Shown here: positions 1 to 12,000 of the stretch, one piece after another
How positions within the stretch are numbered: position 1 is the stretch's first letter
How the letters are laid out: each line of letters starts with the position of its first letter
From: Metridium senile
Taxonomy: Eukaryota; Cnidaria; Anthozoa; Actiniaria; Metridiidae
Reading direction: 5' to 3'
Length of the DNA stretch: 64,000 nt
Assembly: GCA_949775045.1 (NCBI GenBank)
Contig: OX459105.1
Span: 15,710,227 to 15,774,226 of the forward strand
The notes under the pieces: model-generated
What the model was told of the DNA's origin: nothing
Databases searched by the model: none
What the model saw: only the letters and a program-made list of their open reading frames with translations
Program-made: the position numbers and the translations under genes

Positions 1-300
1 AAAGGAAAGGAAGAAGGGAGGAAGGGAGGCAGAGAAAGGAAAAAGAAGAAAAAGAAAGTAATAAAGAAAAAAGTAAGGGAGAAATGAATAAACGAGGGAA
101 GGAATAAAGGGAGAGAAGGAAGATGGGACGGAAGAAAGAAAGGAATAATAGATTGAGGAAGGAGGGAAGGAAGGAAAGAAGAGGGGCTGGTTAGAAAAAA
201 AGAAAGGAAGTGAGGGCTTCACGTAGAAAGGAAAGAAGTTTAGGAGGGCCAAAAAGAGTTATTAGAGAGAAGGAAGAAATTAAGTTAGGACAATAAAAGA
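1..300. repeat. GA-rich purine tract
   Basis: The first 300 bases are almost pure purine on the plus strand, made of short AAGG, GGAAG and GAAA units without a fixed period. This is low-complexity DNA. No open frame of interest lies in it. Confidence 0.8.
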
Positions 301-445
301 GGAATTGAGGAGTAATACAACTACACTGATAAACTTACCAGGCTGAGACTAGGCTGGTCATCAAATAACATCGATGAGGCACCCTGTAAATGCATCACAA
401 AAAGGTTCTAAAAACTGTACAACGTTTTCTATCATCAGTCAAGAT

Positions 446-567
446 AGCCTGAGAAAACAGACGTTATTTCGCTCCTCCTTCTCCCGTGAAAGTAAAGTAA
501 AATTAGCTTTGCGGGGGGAAGGAGGAGAAAGAGGAGCGAAAACAAAGAACGTCTGTTTTCTCAGGCT
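446..567. mobile_element. Foldback MITE with AGCCT/AGGCT ends
   Basis: A 122-bp hairpin-forming element. The left end AGCCTGAGAAAACAGACGTT is the exact reverse complement of the right end at 548-567. The flanks carry near-identical direct repeats (CAGTCAAGAT at 436-445 and CAGTCAAGGA at 569-578), which look like an old target-site duplication of about 9-10 bp. It shares its terminal bases with the elements at 7978-8157 and 33461-33586. The 112-aa open frame that crosses it is not a gene. Confidence 0.7.
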
Positions 568-957
568 CCAGTCAAGGATATACTTACAAATACATCTCCT
601 TTTGAAAGAAGTGCAATTTGGACGAACATTGGATGTCTGTCAGCTTCCGTTAACTGCGTTTTTTGACCACTCTGAAACAAGACAGCAGAATTATATGAAA
701 ACTGAAGACTAAGCTACAATGGTTTGATCTTCTCGTATAATATTATAACAACAGTCAGCATCATCATCAGTCGACTGTGTTTGAGCAGTACGCGACTGCA
801 ATAGATGAGCGTAGTGTTTACAAGTGTTGGTATTGTGATGCTAATTTGCCAACCATTCGCACAATATATATTTTAATTTTCTTTGTTCTGATAACAATGG
901 TTGGTTGGCAAAACCATAACACTGTATGTCCACCTATAAGTCTCTAAGTATTTTGGT
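568..957. other. Unassigned intergenic stretch
   Basis: No exon, repeat family or convincing open frame is seen here. A short inverted motif around CCAACCA/TGGTTGG near 848-910 is the only structure noticed. Confidence 0.5.
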
Positions 958-1163
958 CTTAGACCCCGTCTACACGGATCCGGATACTTTTGAAACCGCA
1001 TACTTTTTGATGCGAATCGGCCTATCGTCCACACGAATCCAGTGAATCCGGTCACTGAAACCGTATACTTTTACTTGAATCCTCCGGATACGCGGATTCG
1101 TGTGGACGCAAATATTTATATGCGGTTTCAGCCGGATCGGATTCGTGTAGACGAGGCCTTAGG
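958..1163. mobile_element. Inverted-repeat element, CGTCTACACG ends
   Basis: The left end (CTTAGACCCCGTCTACACGG) matches the inverted right end around 1138-1163 (GGATTCGTGTAGACGAGGCC). Several internal copies of GGATTCGTGTGGAC and GAAACCGTATACTTTT occur in both orientations. It is a non-autonomous DNA transposon by shape. The superfamily is not determined. Confidence 0.55.
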
Positions 1164-1436
1164 CAGCACGCCTAATGTCATTCCTCAGTTAGTTATGACG
1201 TCATTAAGAACATCAATATAAAGAATGACTTTATTATTGACACATATACAATATTGTATGCTTAAAATAAAAGATATATAATTATATAATATCATCGTAT
1301 ACCTGCTTCTGTGCTTCCTCATCTATGACGGATATTTTCTGTCGAGGAATGTTTGCTTCTTCGTCTTCTTTATCATTTTGTTCTAAGTCTGTAACCGATT
1401 TAATGCAGGGTATGAATCACAAATTACGTGTCCAAT

Positions 1437-1880
1437 ATACTCCAGTTTTACGTTACCTTTCACCGCTGTACTTTTTGACAAAGGGCGCATTTGTACAGGT
1501 TAAGCCTCGATTTGTTGTTAAAGCAAAGCCCGGGAAAATACTATCGCTTATCAGTAGAAATCATATTTGAACTTTCGCTGAATCGAGGTTAACCACAGGG
1601 AGCCCAAGCTCGTCATTTGTGTTGTGCTAAAACTCGGTCACAGACTAGAAAACAGTTATACACAACTATCTACGTCAAAAAAGTCTGTATTATTGTATAT
1701 TTGAGGCACAGCGAAAGGATATTTCGCGACTTCATATATTTACTGTAAATATGCAAATTATTAACATCACAAGTGACGAGCTTGGGCTCCCTGTGGGTTT
1801 ACGTTATCCCTGTACAAATGCGCCTTTTGTACAAACAGTACAGCGGTGCTAGATAACACGAAACTGAAGTATGAACTTGC
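1437..1880. mobile_element. Family C foldback element, interrupted by a family B MITE
   Basis: The left arm (ACTCCAGTTTTACGTTACC and on through GGCGCATTTGTACAGG) pairs with the right arm from about 1797 to 1880 (CCTGTACAAATGCGCC, then AGTACAGCGGTGCTAGATAA). Related copies lie at 32887-33132 and 60487-60650. The 81-aa open frame at 1325-1570 overlaps this element and is rejected as a gene. Confidence 0.7.
1594..1795. mobile_element. Family B MITE (CACAGGG ends), nested in family C
   Basis: A 202-bp element with inverted ends CACAGGGAGCCCAAGCTCGT and ACGAGCTTGGGCTCCCTGTG. Flanks GGTTAAC and GGTTTAC look like a 7-bp target duplication with one mismatch. A second copy at 45424-45654 shares the interior and is flanked by a perfect 7-bp duplication. 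Confidence 0.75.
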
Positions 1881-3039
1881 ATGAGAAATTACAAAAGAAG
1901 TTGTTAGTAGAGTCTCTTTATGCAGGCAAAGTTACCTGTAGTTTTTGTTGTCTTGGATCGCGCTCGCAGCTTTAAGATATTAGTAGGAGCTAGACTTGAC
2001 TTTCGACGTGAACCTCTTCTAGCCATCTAAAGAAAATTCCCAGACAAGACAATTATGTAGCGATCCGCGTAAGAACGATAGCAGGAACGGCAAGGAATGT
2101 GGAAAGGTGATAATTGTAGTATTGTTTAAACTGGTCGTCTGATTGGTTGAAACATGAAAAATTGCCATAACTTTGAGGATAATCAAATCAACTTATTTCT
2201 TATTGATGCAATAATTTCCTTATACAAATAGTTCTACTGAGGTTACATTATAGAGAAATTCTATGTGGGGAACACTGCAAATTGTCTACCTTTCCTTTCT
2301 TTTGTCTCTGACTCGTCTGATTGGTTTAAAACGTTTAACTCTATATAAAACTTTTCAAAAACGCGTAAATACAAATTGTTCTTCCAAAACTTACTGTGTA
2401 TATGTCAATACCTCCCATTAGAAAAAATCTCACAATTTGATGTGGGGAAAGTGAAATGCCGCAGAACAAAAAGAAATGCTATTGTTTTTATAAGGATCAT
2501 TACTTATATACATTTATCGAATACTCAATATGTTTGGAATCATGATTTTGTATAAAACATTATTGAAGTCTCGGCTCGACTCGGACAAGAGTTATATGTG
2601 AGTTGGACACGTGTGAAAAACGCACTGCGCATGTTCGGATTTTCTTTTGAACAAAAGACTAACTGAAGATTTTACGAATGGTTTCATGTTATGTATTATA
2701 CGAATTTCTCTTGTATTCTTTGACAAGGGAAAGAAAATAACTAATGTAATGTGTTAGGAAAATATAAGCACTAACTTTCCACGAACTTTCTTAACTTTAA
2801 AGATTTACCAAACGCCGGTAAATCTCCAATGGTTTTATTGTAAACACGAACTTCTTCCGAGCGTGCGCAGTGCTTTTTTTACCCGTGTCTGTTAGTTGAG
2901 TTTGTTTGATGTGATGTTCTCTCCACATCCACGAGGGGTTTTCTCCGGGGTCTCCAGCCGGTTTTCCTCTCTCAGCAAAAATCAACATGTATGGGTATTT
3001 AATGTAGGTCTCCCCAAGTGGTAGGACACTTGTGTCTTG
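1881..3039. other. 3' flank of the CNBD2-like gene
   Basis: No exon is recognised here. On the minus strand AATAAA at about 2834-2839 is a plausible polyadenylation signal for the CNBD2-like gene, giving a 3' UTR of roughly 200 bases. The stretch 2880-2990 contains a GGTTTTCTCCGGGGTCTCC motif that looks like part of a dispersed repeat. The 63-aa open frame at 2797-2988 is probably repeat-derived. Confidence 0.4.
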
Positions 3040-4890
3040 CTAAAAGTGATTTAATACCTTCCGCGATTCTTTCATTCGTGTTTCGTCATCACTAGTTCCA
3101 TCATCTTCAATATTGAACGTCAACTTCTTACCACTCGCCCCAGGTTGTTCATCAGGAGAGGACGGTCTACGAGGCGAGAGGACTGGAGATGATAGTCTTG
3201 ATGATTGTCCTGATATGTTACCTAGCAGGATTTCCTCGTCATGGCCTGGTGATCTTTTCTGCCGAAATCTGGCCAATATTCCTTGTGCTGCTGCCACTTG
3301 TTCAATATAGGCGCCTTCGTCTCTATTTGGGCTTAAACTACCACGATGGTGAACTTCGTCTGAAGAAAAGTAAACGAGGTAGACTTAAAAGGAAAGTCTG
3401 ACTTTAGTTCACAAGGGTAAGGAACTTTACCGATACTTTATTATACCGATTGGGCATTTTTTCTCCACTAAACCATCTCGCCCCACACGCTTCTCGCCCC
3501 GTTGCTATCTCGCCCCATACCATCTCTTCTCCACAAAACCCGGTAGTTAATATATATTATCATCGTCATCATAATCATATATATAATTATAATCATATCA
3601 TGATCATATCCGACATATTATAGTTGCCCTCGAATAAGGATGCAATTAACAAGGAGGCAATTGGCTATTTACAAGCATAGTTGTCGGGACAAACATCTTC
3701 AGCTAGTGGCCAGAGCGGGACTCGGACCGCGCCGTGTCTAGATCAACGCTTTGACAACTTGACCATGCTGTCAAAGTACGGGATTGTATTCGTATACCGA
3801 AGCTTTTACCTGTCTCACTTTGAGTCAATTCTCTCAATGTCAGCTTTGGTAGTAACATGGTCACAACTGACAACTTTGCACGAACACGATCGAGCTTTGA
3901 ACGGGAATCTGCCTTGGGTACTAGACTGCAAACTACAAACACAAGAAGAAAGTTATTGCGACTTACAGAAAAAAACATATTAGTTACTGATGATAAGCAC
4001 TGAGAACTGAACAGAAGACTACGGTTACTAGACTGCGAGCAGTCCCTATTTTTACCTCCGGACTCAGAAAATTAGAACTTTAATAAAATGCAGACGAGCG
4101 GGGGTTCGGGGCGAGTTGGGGTGTGGAGGAGGGGAGAGGTAAATGCTCATTTTTCTCTCGTTTTCATCAGAATCCGGAGGAAAAAGAAGGGACTGTTCGC
4201 AGTCTAACGGTTACAAGCTGCACACAGTCAATAGCATCTAACATTGTACATCTGAAAACACTGAAAACGATGTACGGATCTATTTCAATAGTATAGAGAT
4301 TTAAGATTCACGCGTTTACTGTAACGCCAAACGTCAGATTGGCCTTTTTAATATTGCTTTAAAAGCTTCAAATATAACTGCGCAAAAGATCTCAATGAAT
4401 AAAATGTGTATTAATAAACATCATAAGGACCTTGTTTACGCGGAGATGTCAAATGGTAAAGAGTAAGCGCATAAAAATCGGTTAGTTTTGACGTTTGGCG
4501 TAAACGTGAATCTTAATCTCTCTAGTTATCGAAGTGAACGGCAAATTGCGAATGGCGCTTACACGGCTGAAAAGAATTCTAGGTCTTTTATTAATTTTAA
4601 TTTATGCTCTATATGTTTGTTATTTACCATTATCAAAGCCAACTACACGTTCTTTGTGTTCAGTGAGTTGTGATTTGACTTCTTTGAGCTTTTTCAAAAT
4701 ACGACAGCTTCCCTGAAAGTAAAAGTAAAACTGAAATTTTAAATTCACAGTTTACTACAACAAGACTATACTTCAGTGAAAACTGTGACAGTATCGCCTA
4801 CCCATTTGATAATGTAGATCCAATCTGTGTGGTTACTGTCTTTTACAAGGACAGACCCACTCCTGAAAGATGAACATGATAAAAGAATTA

Positions 4891-4989
<99 letters not shown>

Positions 4990-7900
4990 GTAACACAATT
5001 CACCTGAAGAAATGGAAGAGGCATTGCTTTGGATTCTTTGCAAGCTGTTCTGTTGGCCATCCTCTCAACAGCTCAATCCCCCTTGAATTAAAGGAAAACA
5101 ATGAATCTTGATACAAGTGATCGTTTTATTTCCATGACGTCAATACGACACTCTGAAGTCTTCTATTTTTCATTATTATATATTCGGTGTATTCGGTGTA
5201 AATCGATGTATTAATTATGAGGTCTTTTTAAATTAATTATGGTGTTTTTTTCTTCAATCTTTTTATTAGCGTTAAATCGAATAACTGAATATATCAATAA
5301 ACATCCATAGTTACTCGCTACAAAGAAGAGTACAGTGGCTACCCAAATATCTGAGTAAACCGATGCATCCATCTTTTCTCAATTACGTCATTCATTTTAG
5401 CAGTGATTATTTCTATTGTTATGGTTAATTATGCTTACCTAATAAACTTCTGGTGATCAGGATCGTTCAGGTTCTTCATTCCTCCAGCAAGCATGAAGAT
5501 GTCGACAAAATCCTGCAAGGTTTCTTAGTGTTATTTACCATGCAACATCTCCAAGATATTTGGTAAACATAATCGATATTAAGGACGTTCGCGGGCAAAT
5601 ATATTAAGCATTTTTTTCCTTCAAACTCCGCATAGTGAAGAACGATCATCATACAAGTTTCATGAGCAAATGAAAAATGGGGTCACCGTACTTGTTTTCA
5701 AGATATTCTGCTCATTGCAAACGCCGAAAAATCTCTCGTTTAATGAGCACATCGAATCAAACCTTGTCATTAAACTTGTGGTGTTTTTTTTTTTTTCTAT
5801 ATAAAAGTATTATAGTGAACGCGACTCGATATGTTTATCTAGGCGCGACGGCGTTAAATGGGACAGCGGTACATATTCACAAAAGATGAAATCGAACCGT
5901 TGGAGAGATCGCTAAACCGAGTAAACAAGAGGTCAAACTGATGCTAAAAACAGCTGAATATCGACTATTTAGAAGAGTTTTATGATAACTAGGACCTTTA
6001 TTCACTATCAACGATGAGTACACATTAATTTGAACATAAATGTAGCGTTCTAGTGCCCTTGGATAAACTGCGCTATATAAATGTAATTATTATTATAATT
6101 AATAAGACCAAAATCAGCCAGGCGTTCCTCGTCGCGCGCAGAAAGGATGCGCAGAAACAATGCCCGCGAACGTACGTCCTTAATATCACATGCCAAACCT
6201 ACCTCTTTAGAAATAACTAGCAGTTCGATGGGTTCGCGTGATATGACGGTGGACTGGCGACGAGTATCGTGTAGAATGGCAAGTTCCTTTCGAGGAAATA
6301 GATTGAAAAATCGTCATTCTTGGCTGAATACACTATATATATATCTACTAAAACTACTTCGTTTAGGCAATCATATAATAAATATCACTAAATAAAGCTA
6401 TTATTTGAAAGCTCGAAACGTCAGTAAGTTAAGTTAACATTTTTTTACGGTGTTACAAATATTTGAATTATTAGTTTGATAACTAATATGTGACGGCTTA
6501 CACGAAGCAGTACCTAACTTTTTTAAACACACACGCGCGCGCGCGACGTTCCTGTCATTAAATACACTTCAGATCCCAATATAGAGTTAGAAACTCATAC
6601 AAATAGACTGCCACATAGTTTGTGAGGTGAAATAGAAGTAAAAAAATAATGTTGATTACAAACCCCAAAACTGTCTCCTCGTCTCAAGAAGGCCACGGTA
6701 CGGGCAAACGGTTCACTTTCTGTCATGACGGTAACAACAGCTGAAACACCGAGAATTTTAACTCGTTAACAGTTGTTGTTGTTGTTCATGTTGTCATTGT
6801 TTTACACGTTGGTGTTGCTACTTATGTTGTTGTTATCATTATTGTTGTTGTTATTGTTGTTGTTATCATTATTGTACGTTGTTATTATTGTTGTTGTTCA
6901 TGTTTTACACGTTGGTGTTGTTATATAGGTTGTGGTTGTTGTTGTTGTCGTCGTCGCTGTTATTATTATTGTTGTTGTTATTGTTGCTGTTCATGTTGAC
7001 GTCATTGTTTAACACATTGGCGCTGTTATTTATGTCGTCGTCGTTGTTGTTGTTGTTGTTGACTTTGTGGCTGCTATTGTTGTTGAGTAGGTTGGAATTG
7101 TTTTGCACGTTGCAGCGTGGTATTTTGTATTGTTTTGTTGTTATTATTTATAAGTTGTCATGCATCGTTGTTATTTACCTGATCCTGATAACACAAAATA
7201 GAACGCCTGTGGAATGTGACCTTGCCGTAGGATTGCTCTTTTGGACGAATGACTGAAACGAAATCACAAAGATATGAAACAAAAAATATAGACACAAATA
7301 CGAAACAAACCAGATGATAGAATAACAAACAAAACAGACAGGCAAAAAAAAAGAAGACGAAAGACTACATACCAACCAGACAAACATAGCTTACAAACAA
7401 GACACATAAAGCTTACAAACAAAAAAAACAAATACGAAACAAATTAGAACACAGCCTACAAAACAGACGATAGAATAACAAACAAAACAGACAGGCAAAC
7501 AAAACAGACGAAAAACCAAATACAAACAAGACAAACATAAAGACAAACACCAAAAACGAGAATACCTGAAGAAGACGACCAGAATGGCGTCGAAACGGCG
7601 TAGTACAAAAACAGTATATAGTGAGTATGAAAGCCCAATCAATGGACCAACAATCAATGACCAACTCACAGAGAAGAGATTCAGATCAACAATTAAAGAC
7701 AAACATAGCTTACGATTCAAACCATCCAGCTCTTATCAACTTGTTTTGGATTCTTTGTGGATATTCAGCAAAAGCACGGATGGAACGCAATGAGAAAAGC
7801 ACCTGAATAACAACCACAAAAAATATAAATATTTTCTTTGCAAACATTCTTGTAAATGAACTAACTGGTCATCTGATCGGCATCTTCATTAAAATCAGCA

Positions 7901-8837
7901 GCATCATCATTATCACCCAAAACCTCACCAACACCAGCACCTTCTGCTTGATGGAAAAGAACATTTAACATGTGGGGTAGCCTCCTCTGCAGGCATCTCT
8001 TAAGCAGAAGAAACGAAGAAAAAAACACACGACGCGGGCTTCCTGTGGCATATGGTTACCAGGCTTCGTCGTCTTCGAATTTTCAACACAGGAACCCCAA
8101 ACTCACGAAACTCACTCTTGGACTCCTGAAGGAGTTGCCGGTCTGCGGAGGAGGCTACATGTGGGGCATGTTTGGTGATAAGTGTCACATACTTTTGCCA
8201 ATTGTTGTTCGGCTCGCTGTTCTGGTGGCATCAGTAAAATGTTCTTCACCTCTTGAGACATCCTCATCTAAAAAATACAAAATATCTTGTCATAGATTTG
8301 ATAAAAAAGCGAGAGGTATATATTATATTAATTAAGTATGTGCGTTAACCAGAATTAGCAGCTTAGCGTTGGAATTATATTAGATTAGTTGAGATTAGAA
8401 GTGACAAGGGTTGTAAAAACATATGTACCCATGATTGACAAGATAAAGTATGTACACAGTGTAGCCTGCGTTAAGTACAAACATACTTGACCTCGAGGCA
8501 CACAGAGGTGTAACCAGAGGCAACAAGAATATGTCAGTTTGATGCAAATATTCTTGTTTCAAGTCTAGTAAACACTGTTGCTGTTGTTTTGATCATAGTT
8601 TTGTTGTTGTTGTGATCATAGTTTTGCTGTTGTTGTGATCATAGTTTTGCTGTGGCTGTGATTGTTTTGCTGTTGTTGTGTTGCTTTTCCTAGTGTTGTA
8701 GTTGTAGTCATAATATGGTTGAGCACTGTGGTTTCTGTTGCTATACGACCTATACCACCATCACCACAACCACTGACACCAACACCACCACCACCATCTT
8801 CACCATCACCACCATCATAATCACTATCACTATCACT

Positions 8838-8933
<96 letters not shown>

Positions 8934-8975
8934 GTCATCATCATAATCATCATCATCATCATAATCATCATCACT

Positions 8976-9016
<41 letters not shown>

Positions 9017-12000
9017 ATCTAACCGTACCTTTCTATTAGCCTTAAAGAACGATGCATCAAATGCAAGACCTCCATCCAACTTCGTCTCATCGTCGTGGAT
9101 GTATTCAGTAAACACAGTATGTGCGGTTGCTTCTTGACTTTCGCTCTCCCTGTGAAATAAATTGAATGTTGATAATGATAATCGGATGGTGGTGTGGGTG
9201 GTGATGATGACGATGAAGATGATGATGATAATGATAATGATAATGATGTTGATGTTGATGCTAATGATTATGATTATGATGCATGATGATAATATGATGA
9301 TGTTGATGATCAGATGATAATGATGATGATGACTATGAAGCTGCTGCTGATGATGGTGGTGGCCAGTGATGATGATGAAGATAATGATGATTATAATGAT
9401 GATGATGATTATAATGATGATGATGCATGATGACTATGAAGCTGCTGCTGGTGGTGGTGGTGGTGGTGGTAGTGGTAGTGGTGGCGATGATGGTGACGAA
9501 ACTTACTTTTCATATTTATACTGACAAAGAGAAGCAAACATCTGCACAAGCCGAACACATCGACGAAACAGCTCTTCTGGTGGTAGATGCTAAAATTATA
9601 ATTAGTGTTGATTACTGGTCCAAAACACCCATTTCAGTAACCACCCAACAAACCAAACAATAATAATATCATTTTTAAAATCTTCACCTTATCAAAGTAT
9701 TTGGTAACACCGACAGTGTTACGTCTTCCCCATGTCTCGAGAGTACTTCGTCTTCGCCTCTTCACCGTCGCACCTGCAACTGCTAGCTCATTTAACGAGT
9801 AGATATTACTAGCGCGACGGCCGCTGCGTGGTCCTCCGCCATCTGACGGCGGGCTGATTATGTCTGGTACCACTGAGGGCTTGTGAGCTAAAAACAAGAA
9901 GAGAACATAAAACACTGTAAAAACGTACTGGTTTAAACAACCACTAAAATAGTTATCTTACTCAAATTGAGTGGTTGTTTTAACCAGTACGTTGAAGATA
10001 CCGGCCTAATTACAAGAACGTTGTCCTGGCTTTAGTAATTTAGTAGGATAGGAATTAATTATAAGACAAAAGAATATCACTCAAGCTGAACACTTTCTTT
10101 TGATATTCCTTTCTTTCTAAATTACCAATATTTTTTTATGTGACAACATGTAATTTGGTGTATGTATAACAAAAACTATTGGAAAAAGCAACGGAAATCA
10201 GTCAGCTATAAGGATCAACTATCTATCACATATTATAAAATATTTGATTTAAATCGCGCGCTCTGATTGGCTTAGAAGCGTTCTCTATAACTCAACAGTG
10301 CATGGAGCGTCGATTTGTTTGATTTTAACTACTGAATATTTCTCCGCTACGCGTCGTGCTTCTCCTAGCACTTCTTTCGTCTTCTTAAAATCCCCGCGTG
10401 CTCTATAACTCAACAGAGTACGTTGCCTCGTTTTCTATTTCTTCAACACTGGTGTGTATAGAGTCTATAGTTATGTATCCTTGAAATAAACTAAATATGT
10501 ATTGTACAAAAAAGTATCACTACAGCATGCAGAACAGTGTCTCTTTTGTATCCCTTATTTCAGCATGTATTGATCGTTTTCACCCGACGGGATTATCATT
10601 TTCAAGATTTTAATTTCGCATCGTAATAAAATATAACTTATATAATATTGTAAAGCGGTTAAAACTACATGAACTGGTAAAGTTTCAAGCTTATAAAGAA
10701 TTTCGTTTCGGAATTATTGACAATCAAACATGACGCGCTGTTGGTAAGAAATGTATGGCGAAAGCGTTCTGGTGGACATGTGAATACCACCAGCAAAGCG
10801 GGCGAAACTTCAAAGGCTTATTATGACGTCATTTTCGACATTTTTCAATATCTTTTACTGAAATATACTCAAAATGAATACTCTTACAAGAACGTTGTCC
10901 TGGCTTTAGTAATTTAGTAGGATAGGAATTAATTATAAGACAAAAGAATATCACTCAAGCTGAACACTTTCTTTTGATATTCCTTTCTTTCTAAATTACC
11001 AATATTTTTTTATGTGACAACATGTAATTTGGTGTATGTATAACAAAAACTATTGGAAAAAGCAACGAAAATCAGTCAGCTATAAGGATCAACTATCTAT
11101 CACATATTATAAAATATTTGATTTAAATCGCGCGCTCTGATTGGCTTAGAAGCGTTCTCTATAACTCAACAGTGCATGGAGCGTCGATTTGTTTGATTTT
11201 AACTACTGAATATTTCTCCGCTACGCGTCGTGCTTCTCCTAGCACTTCTTTCGTCTTCTTAAAATCCCCGCGTGCTCTATAACTCAACAGAGTACGTTGC
11301 CTCGTTTTCTATTTCTTCAACACTGGTGTGTATAGAGTCTATAGTTATGTATCCTTGAAATAAACTAAATATGTATTGTACAAAAAAGTATCACTACAGC
11401 ATGCAGAACAGTGTCTCTTTTGTATCCCTTATTTCAGCATGTATTGATCGTTTTCACCCGACGGGATTATCATTTTCAAGATTTTAATTTCGCATCGTAA
11501 TAAAATATAACTTATATAATATTGTAAAGCGGTTAAAACTACATGAACTGGTAAAGTTTCAAGCTTATAAAGAATTTCGTTTCGGAATTATTGACAATCA
11601 AACATGACGCGCTGTTGGTAAGAAATGTATGGCGAAAGCGTTCTGGTGGACATGTGAATACCACCAGCAAAGCGGGCGAAACTTCAAAGGCTTATTATGA
11701 CGTCATTTTCGACATTTTTCAATATCTTTTACTGAAATATACTCAAAATGAATACTCTTAACATGCCTAAGGTATAATCTTCGATCTAGGGTGAATTAGT
11801 TTTGAGTTTTGTCGCTAATAAGAAACGCGGGACGGTCTTGCGTGACAGACTTTGGGCCCTCATAACTTGAGAACAAAACATCGGAATGACTTCAAACTTT
11901 TTCATGTTAGTCATATCAATAGTTTCTCAAATGTATTCCAAAAGTATTATTATACGATGTTTTGTTCGGTTTTTGGTTTTTCGATGACGTCACGTGAAAA

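Noticed and set aside
374..712. 112-aa plus-strand frame
   Set aside because: Runs across a foldback MITE and has no recognisable domain.
4766..5111. Arg-Ala or Thr-Ser repeat proteins
   Set aside because: They read through a hexanucleotide repeat in a CNBD2 intron, although parts of flanking real exons are included.
7855..7965. Possible alternative CNBD2 terminal exon (acidic frame ending NEDADQMTS)
   Set aside because: No good acceptor gives the phase needed after exon 8193-8267, and the sequence is a low-complexity GAT-like stretch.
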